Shown here piece by piece: positions 6,632-14,247 of a DNA stretch of 20,413 nucleotides (within the stretch, counting starts at the first letter, position 1; every line of letters begins with the position of its first letter). This DNA comes from Clostridiales bacterium (GTDB lineage: Bacteria; Bacillota; Clostridia; Oscillospirales; Ruminococcaceae): contig JAHZAY010000018.1 of assembly GCA_019423685.1 (NCBI GenBank), positions 1 to 20,413 of the forward strand. Reading direction: 5' to 3'. Made by a program: the position numbers and the translations under genes. The notes below the pieces were generated by a model. The model was not told the origin of the DNA and ran no database searches. It saw nothing but the letters and a program-made list of their open reading frames with translations.

Positions 6632-8098
6632 TTACTCGCTGCGCTTGCGCTGAAAGAGGACCTGGCGGGCGGTGGACCACAGCGCGCTTAGGTTTGCAAT
6701 GAGCATGAGCAGGGTCAGCAGCACCTCAAAGACAATCCAGCCGTGGATCTCATAGATCATGATGACCGCCTGAACCAGCAGGACGGCGACGTTGAAGGTC
6801 AGTCGGGCGGGGGAAAAGCGCATGGGGATAAAGCGGTGGGTGTCAAAGGCGCGCAGCACAAAGACGACAACGTAGCTGATGAGGGTGGCCAGGGCCGCAC
6901 CGTTTACCTTCAAGACCGGGATGAAGAGCAGACTGAGCAGCACATTGATGATGGCGCCGGTGCCGGTGGTGATAAAGTTGAGCATGCTCTTTTTTTCCAC
7001 CATATAAACGCTGCCCAAAAAGGTGGACATGCAGGAAAAGATGGTGGAGATCAGCAGCAACGGGATATACTTCCAGGCGGAGTAGTAGGCGTCGGCGGCC
7101 AGGAGCTTGGTGATCACCTTGGAAAAGAGGATCAGCCCCGAGGCGGCGGTGCACAGCAGCGCCTGATAGCAGACGAAGATGCGGGAGAAAAACTGGGCGC
7201 GGCGGCGGGGCTCGTCGGTGACGGCGGACATCTGCCAGGCGTCCATGAAGATGTTGGACATCAGGACGATGACGGTGGGGATCTTGTTGGAGACGGCGAA
7301 CAGACCGTTGAGCTCCTCGCCCAAAAAGTAGGCGATGAGGTAGCGGCAGGCCATGTTGTTGATCCACCAGAAGATCGAGTTTGGAATCAGCGGGATGGAG
7401 TAGCGCAGCATCTCGCGGGAGGTCTTTCGGTTGAGCGAGCGAATGTGCAGATAGTGCCACAGGCCGGCGATATAAAACAAAAACAGGGTGGAGAGGGTGT
7501 CGGCCGAGATCATGGCCAGGATGTAGCCGTTGATGCCCCAATCCAGCGCCACCAGGTACAGCACGTTAAAGAAGATGGTGGTGGCGGTGGAGAGCAGCCC
7601 ATCCAGGGCATAGAGCTTGACATAGCCTTTGGCGCGGACAAACTGGGAGCACAGCGAGCGCATCGAGGACATCAGCACAAAGATGTAGATGAGCAGGGTG
7701 TTTTGTCCCATATAGGGCAGGCGGGAGATGAGCGGCTCGAGTAGCAGCAGGATGACAAAGCCGGTGAGGATGGTGAGAAAGCCGGTGGTAAAGACGTCCT
7801 TCTTTTTATAGTACTTGTCCAGACCAAAGCGGATGATGCCGTTGACGATGCCGCAGGAGACCAGCGGCAGCAAAAAGTTGCCGATCTGCACCATCAGGTC
7901 GACGGTGCCGTACTCGGCCTCGCTGAGCACCGAGGTGTACAGCGGCGTCAGCAAAAAAACCAGCACCTTGGAACTGAAGGTGCCGATGGCAAAGATGAGG
8001 GTGTTGGAGATGAGTTTCCAATATTTGTTCAAGGTCAAACCGCTCCTGTTACAGGTCATTGAGGGGGCTGCGGACAGCGCACGCAGCGGTGATTTCAT
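6632..8098 (-). CDS. Wzx-like polysaccharide flippase (MOP superfamily)
   Basis: 488 aa as drawn. An integral membrane protein with about 12-14 hydrophobic segments. It has the family N terminus NKYWKLISNTLIFAIGTFSS, LLTPLYTSVLSEAEYGTVDL, and a central PLIPNSIFWWINNMACRYLI. Such proteins flip undecaprenyl-linked oligosaccharides or related lipids outward across the membrane. The substrate cannot be told, and no glycosyltransferase cluster is adjacent; the GT2 gene at 9710 is on the other strand and separated by thrE. The start is uncertain. ATG 8098 has an AAAGGTG site, but the first 20 or so residues look unlike the family, and a TTG at 8038 or 8032 follows AGGAG (8047-8043). The shorter form would begin at the conserved N terminus. 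Confidence 0.9.
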   Translation of the reverse strand: MKSPLRALSAAPSMTCNRSGLTLNKYWKLISNTLIFAIGTFSSKVLVFLLTPLYTSVLSEAEYGTVDLMVQIGNFLLPLVSCGIVNGIIRFGLDKYYKKKDVFTTGFLTILTGFVILLLLEPLISRLPYMGQNTLLIYIFVLMSSMRSLCSQFVRAKGYVKLYALDGLLSTATTIFFNVLYLVALDWGINGYILAMISADTLSTLFLFYIAGLWHYLHIRSLNRKTSREMLRYSIPLIPNSIFWWINNMACRYLIAYFLGEELNGLFAVSNKIPTVIVLMSNIFMDAWQMSAVTDEPRRRAQFFSRIFVCYQALLCTAASGLILFSKVITKLLAADAYYSAWKYIPLLLISTIFSCMSTFLGSVYMVEKKSMLNFITTGTGAIINVLLSLLFIPVLKVNGAALATLISYVVVFVLRAFDTHRFIPMRFSPARLTFNVAVLLVQAVIMIYEIHGWIVFEVLLTLLMLIANLSALWSTARQVLFQRKRSE

Positions 8099-8180
8099 TA
8101 TAACACCTTTTGATTAAAAAAGGAATGGGCAAAAGGGGAGAGTTTTTTTCAAAAAAGCAATAGGAAAAGGACAAGGAATG

Positions 8181-8189
8181 TGCTATAAT
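8181..8189 (+). promoter_or_regulatory. Extended -10 promoter of the thrE-like operon
   Basis: TGCTATAAT, a perfect extended -10 (TGN plus TATAAT at 8184-8189). The -35 region at 17 bp (TAGGAA) is weak, as is usual for this promoter type. Transcription would begin near 8196, so upstream in-frame starts of the next gene (8178) cannot be used. Confidence 0.72.
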
Positions 8190-8249
8190 AAGCGTGTTTT
8201 GAAATCAAAAATTCGGGGAAAAAAGCAGAGAATAGAGGTTATGTGTCAG

Positions 8250-9017
8250 ATGAACAACGACCAGTTATTGGAAATCACCACCGAGATCGGCTGGAGGCTT
8301 CTGCAGAGCGGGGCGGAGATCTACCGGGTGGAGGAGTCGATCCGGCGGATGCTGGCGGCTTATGGCTTCGAGCAGGCCGAGGTGTTCTCCATCCCCTCCT
8401 GCATCATCGTCACCATCAACGACGAGAACGGCCACGCCCTCACCCGCCTCAAGCGCAACATCTCCAGCAGCCTGGACTTTGACCGCATCGACCGCCTCAA
8501 CGACCTGTGCCGCCACGTCTGCTCCCAGCGCCCGCCGCTGGCAGTCATCCGCAAGGCCCTCGACGAGATCATGGGCGAGCCGGACTACTCCTTCTGGACC
8601 CGGCTGTTCTTCACCGCCTCGATTTCCGCCTCCTTCACCCTGTTTTACGGCGGCAACTTCCGCGACAGCTTCGCCTCCTTCTTTATCGGCATCCTGCTGT
8701 TTTTGCTGCTCTCGGTGCTGGGCACCTTCAACACCAACAGCTTTTTCCAGAACATCTTCGGCAGCGCGCTGGTGGCCGGCCTCTCGCTGTTCACCACCGC
8801 CATGGGCTGGACGGTCAATTCGGACAAGATGATTATCGGCACGCTGATGAACCTGGTGCCCGGCATCGCCATCACCAACGTCATGCGCGACATTTTGGGC
8901 GGCGACCTCATCGCCGGCATCATCAAGCTGGTCGAGTCGCTGATGGTGGCCGCGGGCATCGCGCTGGGCGCCGGACTTGCCCTCTCCACCCTGCGGTACT
9001 TCTTTCCGGGCATCTAA
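8250..9017 (+). CDS. ThrE/YjjP-type exporter subunit, N-terminal half
   Basis: 255 aa, the length of YjjP. A cytosolic N-terminal part (about 1-110) has the family signature LLQSGAEIYRVEESIRRM and FSIPSCIIVTI. About five membrane helices follow (FFTASISASFTLFYGG, FFIGILLFLLLSVLG, SALVAGLSLFTTAMG, TLMNLVPGIAITNVMRD, LVESLMVAAGIALGAGLAL). ThrE exports threonine and serine in Corynebacterium, and the split YjjP/YjjB form exports succinate in E. coli, so the substrate here is open. ATG 8250 was chosen because GAGG (8235-8238) is 11 nt away; the ATG at 8241 is only 2 nt from it. The partner subunit follows after 15 bp, forming a two-gene operon. Confidence 0.9.
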   Translation: MNNDQLLEITTEIGWRLLQSGAEIYRVEESIRRMLAAYGFEQAEVFSIPSCIIVTINDENGHALTRLKRNISSSLDFDRIDRLNDLCRHVCSQRPPLAVIRKALDEIMGEPDYSFWTRLFFTASISASFTLFYGGNFRDSFASFFIGILLFLLLSVLGTFNTNSFFQNIFGSALVAGLSLFTTAMGWTVNSDKMIIGTLMNLVPGIAITNVMRDILGGDLIAGIIKLVESLMVAAGIALGAGLALSTLRYFFPGI

Positions 9018-9032
9018 AGGGGGAATCTACAC

Positions 9033-9500
9033 ATGGAGTTTGTACAAAATATCCCGGTCTTTTTCTACACCTTTCTGGCCTGCTTCTCCTTTTGCTTTAT
9101 CTTCAAGTTTCACAAGCCGCACCAGATGATCGCCGCCGCGGCCGGGGGGATGCTCAGCTGGGTGATCTATGTGGCGCTGGCCTTTTTGGACAACGACCTG
9201 GCCCAGTATCTGATCTCCACCATCATCGTCTCCGCCTACGCCGAGGTGATGGCCCGCGTCTTTAAGGCCCCCGTCACCGGCTTTTTGACCATCGGCATCC
9301 TGCCGCTGGTCCCCGGAGGCGGCATCTATTACACCATGGAGTACTGCGTCTCCGGCCAGACCTCGCTTTTTATCGAGACGGGCATCCACACCTTTGCCAT
9401 CGCCGGGGCGCTGGCTGTGGGGGTGCTGATCGTCTCGTCGCTGGTGCGCCTGTTCCAGATGATGCGGATGCACCGACACGGCTGCCTCCGAAAAAATTGA
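9033..9500 (+). CDS. ThrE/YjjB-type exporter subunit, C-terminal half
   Basis: 155 aa, the usual length for YjjB (ThrE_2 domain). Four to five hydrophobic helices fill the protein. They include FVQNIPVFFYTFLACFSFCF, the conserved YLISTIIVSAYAEVMARVFKAP with FLTIGILPLVPGGGIYYTM, and a last helix TFAIAGALAVGVLIVSSLV. The PLVPGGG motif mirrors the LVPGI motif of the partner subunit; the two halves together make the full ThrE-like transporter. The RBS AAAGGGGG sits directly after the stop of the upstream gene, which fits co-translation. No clear terminator follows, and the next 200 bp are AT-rich. Confidence 0.92.
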   Translation: MEFVQNIPVFFYTFLACFSFCFIFKFHKPHQMIAAAAGGMLSWVIYVALAFLDNDLAQYLISTIIVSAYAEVMARVFKAPVTGFLTIGILPLVPGGGIYYTMEYCVSGQTSLFIETGIHTFAIAGALAVGVLIVSSLVRLFQMMRMHRHGCLRKN

Positions 9501-9624
9501 AAAAAATGACAAAAAACAACATTTAGTATTATGCAGTTTTGATATTTATCTTTCCATAATCGGGTGCAATTTATTCGAAAAGGCCGAAATCAGAGAAAAG
9601 TAAAAATCTTTTAAAATTCCTGTA

Positions 9625-9652
9625 TTGTTTTTTTAAATAAATATGCTATACT
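9625..9652 (+). promoter_or_regulatory. Promoter of the glycosyltransferase gene
   Basis: TTGTTT (9625-9630), 16 bp, TATACT (9647-9652) with the extended TGC just before it. The surrounding 9501-9706 is very AT-rich and holds no gene. Confidence 0.6.
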
Positions 9653-9709
9653 CTATAAAAAACGGATCGTATTACGTTTACTTTGTAGAAGAGATGGAGA
9701 GTTATTGTG

Positions 9710-10981
9710 ATGGAAGATTCAATTTTACGGATTAACCTGTTGGTTTTTATCATTCTGACGGTTTGTTATCTGTACCAGATGGTCTATGTCGCGGTTGTAC
9801 TTTTCAAAAAAGATAAACACAAACAAAATCTGCCCTGCATCTTTCACCGGTACGGTGTATTGATTGCGGCGCGCAACGAGAGCGCGGTGATCGGCAACCT
9901 GATCCGCAGCATCCAAAACCAGACCTATCCGGCAAAGCTGGTGGACATCATCGTGGTGGCGGACAACTGCACCGACAACACCGCCCAGATTGCCCGCGAG
10001 ATGGGCGCAAAGGTGTACGAGCGGTTTAACAAGCAGGAGGTCGGCAAGGGCTACGCGCTGGACTTTGCGCTGCGGCACATCGCCCAGGACTACGGCAACA
10101 ACTATTATGATGCGTACCTGGTCTTTGATGCGGACAATCTGTTGGACCCGCACTACATCGACGAGATGAACGCCACCTTCAGCCAAGGCTATCAGATCGT
10201 CACCAGCTACCGCAACTCCAAAAACTATGGAACCAACTGGATCACAGCGGGCTATTCGCTGTGGTTTTTGCGTGAGGCCAAATACCTCAACAACGCCCGC
10301 ATGATGCTGGGCACCAACTGTGCCATCTCCGGCACCGGCTTTTTGATCAGCAGCAAGATTGTGCAGAAATACGGCGGCTGGAAGTTCCACCTGCTGACCG
10401 AGGACATCGAATTCTCGGTGGTCAACGCCCTGGAAGGGGAGCGCATCGGCTACTGCGGCACCGCGATGCTCTATGACGAGCAGCCCACCACCTTCCGCCA
10501 GTCCTGGGCGCAGCGCCTGCGCTGGTCCAAGGGCTTTTACCAGGTCGTCTATAAATACGGCAAGGCGCTGGTATCCCGCCTGCTGCACAACCACAACCAT
10601 CCGTTTTCCTGCTACGACATGCTGATGACCATCGCGCCGGCGTCGCTGGTGTCGCTGGCCTGCATGGCGATGAATGCGGCCTTTTTGCTGACGGCCATCT
10701 TCCGCCCGCACTATATGGGCACCATGGTCGCGGTTGCGGGCCGGATGCTGCTGTTCTCCTTTGTCAACTTCTACCTCATCCTGTATGCGATGGGGCTGCT
10801 GACCACCATCACCGAGTGGAAGAACATCAAGGTCTCGGCGGCAAAGAAGATTTTCTACACCTTCACCTTCCCGCTGTTTATCTTCACCTACATACCGATT
10901 TCGATTGTGGCGCTGTTTAAAAACGTCCAGTGGACGCCAATCGTACACACCGTTGCAAAGTCGGCAGAAGAGATGAAGTAG
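9710..10981 (+). CDS. Membrane family 2 glycosyltransferase (processive type)
   Basis: 423 aa. One N-terminal membrane helix (about 6-32), then a cytosolic GT-A domain (about 45-290) with LIAARNES, ADNCTD, the DxD-type FDADN, the catalytic TEDIEF and QRLRWSKG (the QxxRW motif of processive beta-glycosyltransferases). Three further C-terminal helices follow (about 305-410). This arrangement matches polymer-making, membrane-embedded enzymes such as poly-GlcNAc or cellulose/hyaluronan synthase relatives. The sugar donor and product cannot be read from sequence. ATG 9710 has GGAG at 9696-9699; a GTG at 9707 directly before it is an alternative. It is a single-gene unit with its own promoter and terminator, not inside a polysaccharide cluster. 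Confidence 0.9.
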   Translation: MEDSILRINLLVFIILTVCYLYQMVYVAVVLFKKDKHKQNLPCIFHRYGVLIAARNESAVIGNLIRSIQNQTYPAKLVDIIVVADNCTDNTAQIAREMGAKVYERFNKQEVGKGYALDFALRHIAQDYGNNYYDAYLVFDADNLLDPHYIDEMNATFSQGYQIVTSYRNSKNYGTNWITAGYSLWFLREAKYLNNARMMLGTNCAISGTGFLISSKIVQKYGGWKFHLLTEDIEFSVVNALEGERIGYCGTAMLYDEQPTTFRQSWAQRLRWSKGFYQVVYKYGKALVSRLLHNHNHPFSCYDMLMTIAPASLVSLACMAMNAAFLLTAIFRPHYMGTMVAVAGRMLLFSFVNFYLILYAMGLLTTITEWKNIKVSAAKKIFYTFTFPLFIFTYIPISIVALFKNVQWTPIVHTVAKSAEEMK

Positions 10982-11012
10982 GGCCGCCTACAAAAATTTT
11001 TTGCAGCCAATC

Positions 11013-11054
11013 GGGCCGGTTGCCCCCGCTTTTGGGGGAGCCGGTCCTTTTTTT
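11013..11054 (+). terminator. Terminator of the glycosyltransferase gene
   Basis: A long stem built from GGGCCGG/CCGGTCC and CCCCC/GGGGG, followed by a T7 run (11048-11054). It lies about 30 nt after the stop codon. Confidence 0.9.
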
Positions 11055-11058
11055 GTGC

Positions 11059-11095
11059 AAAAAAAATCCCGGGGGAAAAACCCTCGGGATTTTTT
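11059..11095 (-). terminator. Terminator of the M18 aminopeptidase gene
   Basis: AAAAAATCCCG and CGGGATTTTTT form an inverted repeat, giving a T-run on the minus strand 20 bp after the aminopeptidase stop. It is arranged back to back with the glycosyltransferase terminator. Confidence 0.85.
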
Positions 11096-11115
11096 CGCGT
11101 TTTGGTTTGGGCGGT

Positions 11116-12432
11116 TTATTCGTGGATCTCATAGGAGCCGTCGCACTCTGCGACGACGGCGCTGTTGTAGAAGGCCTCCATGCCGGCGATCATGTAGCCC
11201 AGATCCAGCACGCCCGCCGTCTCATAGCTGGAGTGCATGGCCAGCTGCGCCATGCCGATGTCGACGGTGTTCAGCGAGACGTGGGAGTTTGCGATGTTGC
11301 CCAGCGTCGAGCCGCCCGCGATGTCCGAACGGTTGACAAAGTGCTGGCAGGGGACGTTTTTCTCCTTGCAGATCTTCTGGAAGATGGCTGAGGAGACTGC
11401 GTCGGTGGTGTAGCGCTGGTTGGCGTTGTGCTTGATGACGATGCCCTCGTTCATAAAGACAAGGTTGGTCGGGTCGGTCATGCCGGGGTGATTTGGATGC
11501 AGCGCGTGGGCGTTGTCGGCCGAGAGCATAAAGCTGGAGGCGACAGCGGTGTGGTAGTCCTCCTCGCTGCGGCCCATCGCGGCGTTCATGCGGCTGAGCA
11601 CGTCGTACAGGAAGGTGGAGTGGGCGCCCTGCTTGGTGCCGCTGCCGACCTCCTCGTTGTCGAAGATGGCGCAGACCGAGACACTCTGCTTGCTGCCGCC
11701 CTTGAGGAAGGCTTTGAGCGAGGAGAAGGCGCACTCCAGGTCGTCGAGTTTGGCGCAGGACATGAACTCGTTGTGGGCGCCCCAGACGGCCGGTTTCATG
11801 CGGTTATAGAGGAACAGGTCGGTGGAGAGCAGGTCCTCTTCGTTGACGCCGCAGGCCTCGGCCACCAGCTTGTCAAAGCTGTCCTTGGAGGCGGCGTCGC
11901 CGTACAGGGGCAGCAGGTTTACCTGCGGGTTATATTTCATGCCGTCGTTGACGGTGCGGTCGAGGTGGATGGCAAGGTTGGGGATGACCACCAGGTCGCG
12001 GTCGATGTTGACCAGCTTTGTCTCGACGCCCTTTTCGGTCTTGACCAGGGCGCGTCCGGCAATCGAGAGCGGGCGGTCAAACCAGGTCGAGAAGATCATG
12101 CCGCCGTATTTTTCGGTGTTCAGCTGCACATATTTGCCGCGGACCAGCTGCTCGGGGTTGTCCTTGATCTTAAAGGTTGGGGAGTCGCTGTGGCTGGCGA
12201 CGATGTGGAAGGAGGTGAAGTCCTTGCAGGGAACCTTGAAGGCGATGACCGAGGAGAGGTTGCGGGTGACAAAGTATTTGCCGCCCTCCTTCAGCTGCCA
12301 TTTTTTGTTCTCAAACAGTTCCTCAAAGCCTTCCTCGACCAGTGTCGCCTTGACATTGTCGATGACGTGGAAACAGCTCGGAGATTTTTCGATAAAGTCA
12401 AACAGTTCCTGCACTTGCTCAAGAGCCATCAT
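11116..12432 (-). CDS. apeB: M18 family aminopeptidase (aspartyl aminopeptidase-like)
   Basis: 438 aa, typical for M18. Cytosolic metalloenzyme, probably a dodecameric di-zinc aminopeptidase that removes N-terminal acidic or other residues. Visible motifs are SHSDSP (metal His/Asp), the EKYGG segment, CAKLDDL, FDNEEVGSGTKQGA (catalytic and metal glutamates), SADNAHALHPN, RSDIAGGSTLG and AMHSSYETAG near the C terminus (last metal His). The start is the first ATG of a pair (12432), 6 nt after AGGA; a TTG at 12435 is less likely. It is expressed from a consensus promoter with a leader of about 105 nt and forms a single-gene unit. The symbol is the usual one for bacterial M18 enzymes; substrate preference is not proven. 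Confidence 0.94.
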   Translation of the reverse strand: MMALEQVQELFDFIEKSPSCFHVIDNVKATLVEEGFEELFENKKWQLKEGGKYFVTRNLSSVIAFKVPCKDFTSFHIVASHSDSPTFKIKDNPEQLVRGKYVQLNTEKYGGMIFSTWFDRPLSIAGRALVKTEKGVETKLVNIDRDLVVIPNLAIHLDRTVNDGMKYNPQVNLLPLYGDAASKDSFDKLVAEACGVNEEDLLSTDLFLYNRMKPAVWGAHNEFMSCAKLDDLECAFSSLKAFLKGGSKQSVSVCAIFDNEEVGSGTKQGAHSTFLYDVLSRMNAAMGRSEEDYHTAVASSFMLSADNAHALHPNHPGMTDPTNLVFMNEGIVIKHNANQRYTTDAVSSAIFQKICKEKNVPCQHFVNRSDIAGGSTLGNIANSHVSLNTVDIGMAQLAMHSSYETAGVLDLGYMIAGMEAFYNSAVVAECDGSYEIHE

Positions 12433-12544
12433 CAATCATCCTTTCGTGTTGTCTGTCGTTTTGGCGGGAGAAGGGGGTTCTGTACAAAAATCGTCCTGGC
12501 CGCACCCCGCCGCTGTGTACAAATTGCCGGGACTCTTCTCCTTC

Positions 12545-12573
12545 ATTATAAAAGGTTTGTCGCCCGCTGTCAA
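12545..12573 (-). promoter_or_regulatory. Perfect consensus promoter of the aminopeptidase gene
   Basis: On the minus strand: TTGACA (plus 12573-12568), exactly 17 bp, TATAAT (plus 12550-12545). All twelve bases match the housekeeping consensus, so strong constitutive transcription is expected. The leader contains TTTGTACA-type sequence twice (near 12482 and 12515), of unknown meaning. Confidence 0.88.
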
Positions 12574-12591
12574 CCGCCCGCCAAGGGGAGA

Positions 12592-12641
12592 AGGGACGGT
12601 TAGAGCTTTGGACGAAGGCTGTGGCCATGCGCACCGTCCCT
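12592..12641. repeat. Inverted repeat upstream of the aminopeptidase promoter
   Basis: AGGGACGGT (12592-12600) and ACCGTCCCT (12633-12641) are a perfect 9-bp inverted repeat with a 32-nt loop, about 20 bp upstream of the -35 of the minus-strand promoter. The AGGGACGG end resembles the hairpin repeats at 18755 and 18820, so it may be a decayed relative. The rest of 12433-12789 holds the promoter, leader and a terminator but no gene. Confidence 0.55.
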
Positions 12642-12720
12642 CGAAGGCGATACGCTGCAAGTTTGTGCAAAGCAAAGCGCCCTTCTAAGGCAAATACTGC
12701 CTTTGTGCCGGGTGGCAGGC

Positions 12721-12756
12721 AAAAAAAATTCCCCAAAGCGCATGGGCTTTGGGGAA
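12721..12756 (-). terminator. Terminator of the surface-protein gene
   Basis: TTCCCCAAAGC and GCTTTGGGGAA pair, with a run of eight A on the plus strand giving a U-tract on the minus transcript. It lies about 35 nt after the stop of the surface protein. Confidence 0.9.
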
Positions 12757-12789
12757 AGGTGGAGTAATCGGTTGCCGTATCTTTACAGC

Positions 12790-13953
12790 TTATCTTTTCT
12801 TTTTGAGCAGGGCCACACCGGCTGCAAGCGAGCTGACCGCGGCTGCGGATGCCAGCGCTGCAAAGTTGTGGGCGCCGGTCTCCGGGTTGTCCTTGCCGGA
12901 GGACTGGTAGTCGCCCTCGGTGGAGACGCTGCCGGAGTTGTTCTGGGTGTTGTTGTTCTGGGTGTTGTTGTTCTGGGTGCTGTTGTTCTGGGTGTTGTTG
13001 TTCTGCGGCGCGAAGCTCTCGTCGACTACGGTGCCGTCTGCGATCGGCTTGTCGGTCAGCACAAAGCGGCCCAGATTCTTGGTGTCGAAGGAGATGGTCT
13101 TGCTGTCTGCATCGTAGTCCGCATCGATCTTCTCGAGGACGCCGCGCAGGTAGCGGTAGACATAGAACTGTCCCTCAAACGCATCGTCCACCTCGGAGAC
13201 GTCGATCGAAAGGGTGCCGGTGAAGTCGAAGGCCGGGCCGCCCGGGAAGGAGACGTACAGGAAGTCCTGATCCTCAAACTTGGAGGAGATTTCCCGGATG
13301 GCGCGCTCGTTGTAGAGCATGTTGACCGACTCCTGTCCGGAGACGCGCACCTCATAGCTCCACATGCCGTTGGTGAAGGTCACCTTGCCGCTGTCGGTGT
13401 ACTCGTCGAGCTTTGCAAACTGCTCGGTGGTGATGACCGGTGCAGAGGACTCGACAAAGACGTACTCGCCGTTCTGTGCGCCCTCAAGCGACTCGTCCGA
13501 GATGGTCGGGTAGCCCACGGTCAGATCGACGCTGACGCTGCCGGCCTCTTTGCCGTTGGAGCGGCGCACCGCCTTGATCACGCCCTCTACCTCGTCCTGC
13601 TCGGTTGGCCAGCCGGCCTCGGTGGTCACGGCGAGCTGATAGGCGTTGTCCTTCTCTTCCAGCTTGAAGGAAGCGATGGAGGAGTTCTCATCGCGCACCT
13701 CGGTGCGCAGGCGCAGCTCCTCGAGGTGGTCGTCGGTCAGCGGAGCGAGGGTGCCGTCGTCGCCCTCGATGTACAGCGGGTAGGTGTAGCTCTCGCCGGG
13801 CAGAAGCAGCTCGTCAAACTTTTCTTCGCCGAACGAGAGTTTGATCTGCTCGTCGGAGGTGACGTTGATGGCGCTGGCCTGCTGGGCGAAGGCGGTGATG
13901 CTCATCGAAGAGATTGCGCAGGCCGCCAAAAAGATGGATACAAATTTTTTCAT
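12790..13953 (-). CDS. Secreted surface protein with NPETG sortase-type C terminus
   Basis: 387 aa. A signal peptide (MKKFVSIFLAACAISSMSITAFA) leads to a mature part of about 290 residues, rich in acidic residues and predicted beta-strands, that I do not recognise. A low-complexity linker of Q-N-N-N/S-T repeats follows (about 317-340). The end is KDNPETGAHNF, a hydrophobic helix (AALASAAAVSSLAAGVALL) and a positive tail KKKR. That layout is the classical cell-wall sorting signal, with NPxTG in place of LPxTG. A sortase would cut in NPETG and link the protein to peptidoglycan; no sortase is in the window. The start ATG has AGGAGG upstream. It is a single-gene unit with its own promoter and terminator. 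Function unknown; display of an envelope domain is inferred. Confidence 0.87.
   Translation of the reverse strand: MKKFVSIFLAACAISSMSITAFAQQASAINVTSDEQIKLSFGEEKFDELLLPGESYTYPLYIEGDDGTLAPLTDDHLEELRLRTEVRDENSSIASFKLEEKDNAYQLAVTTEAGWPTEQDEVEGVIKAVRRSNGKEAGSVSVDLTVGYPTISDESLEGAQNGEYVFVESSAPVITTEQFAKLDEYTDSGKVTFTNGMWSYEVRVSGQESVNMLYNERAIREISSKFEDQDFLYVSFPGGPAFDFTGTLSIDVSEVDDAFEGQFYVYRYLRGVLEKIDADYDADSKTISFDTKNLGRFVLTDKPIADGTVVDESFAPQNNNTQNNSTQNNNTQNNNTQNNSGSVSTEGDYQSSGKDNPETGAHNFAALASAAAVSSLAAGVALLKKKR
12941..13000. repeat. Four 15-bp tandem repeats in the surface-protein linker
   Basis: TTCTGGGTGTTGTTG is repeated four times in phase, with one C change in the third unit. It encodes the NNNTQ-type spacer just before the sorting signal. 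Because the unit is 15 bp, copy-number changes keep the frame and would only alter the length of the wall-spanning stalk. Confidence 0.9.
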
Positions 13954-14028
13954 TTACAGATTGCCTCCTGTAGTTTTGGTGATAAAACCCTAAATCTTAC
14001 TTTTGTCTTTTTCCCTGGGTCTGAGGCT

Positions 14029-14057
14029 ATTATAGAGGCTGGGGATGGATTTTGCAA
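14029..14057 (-). promoter_or_regulatory. Promoter of the surface-protein gene
   Basis: On the minus strand: TTGCAA (plus 14057-14052), 17 bp, TATAAT (plus 14034-14029). It gives a leader of about 70 nt. The remaining part of 13954-14247 is AT-rich and shows no gene. Confidence 0.75.
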
Positions 14058-14247
14058 CCGGATGTTTTTGGCAGCAGGGCGGCCGGATTTGCAGCAAGAT
14101 GAATAAAAGCACAAGGAAAAACAGATAAAATTATATTGCATTTTACAAATTTCCAGCGCGTTGTCAAAACTCCTTCCAGAAAGCGCAGGGGATTGCTGGC
14201 GCATTTTTGGCAGGGGTGGAGGCAATGGGATAAAGCGGGGAAATTTT

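Noticed and set aside
6743..7744. 333-aa plus-strand frame opposite the flippase
   Set aside because: Antisense shadow, rich in G, D, Q and H, with no RBS and no recognisable domain.
9725..10948. 407-aa minus-strand frame opposite the glycosyltransferase
   Set aside because: Antisense shadow of a gene with all catalytic motifs on the plus strand.
11428..12603. 391-aa plus-strand frame opposite the M18 aminopeptidase
   Set aside because: Antisense shadow without RBS or family motifs; the minus frame is an intact M18 enzyme.
12703..14106. 467-aa plus-strand frame opposite the surface protein
   Set aside because: Antisense shadow; the minus-strand gene has a signal peptide, sorting signal, RBS, promoter and terminator.
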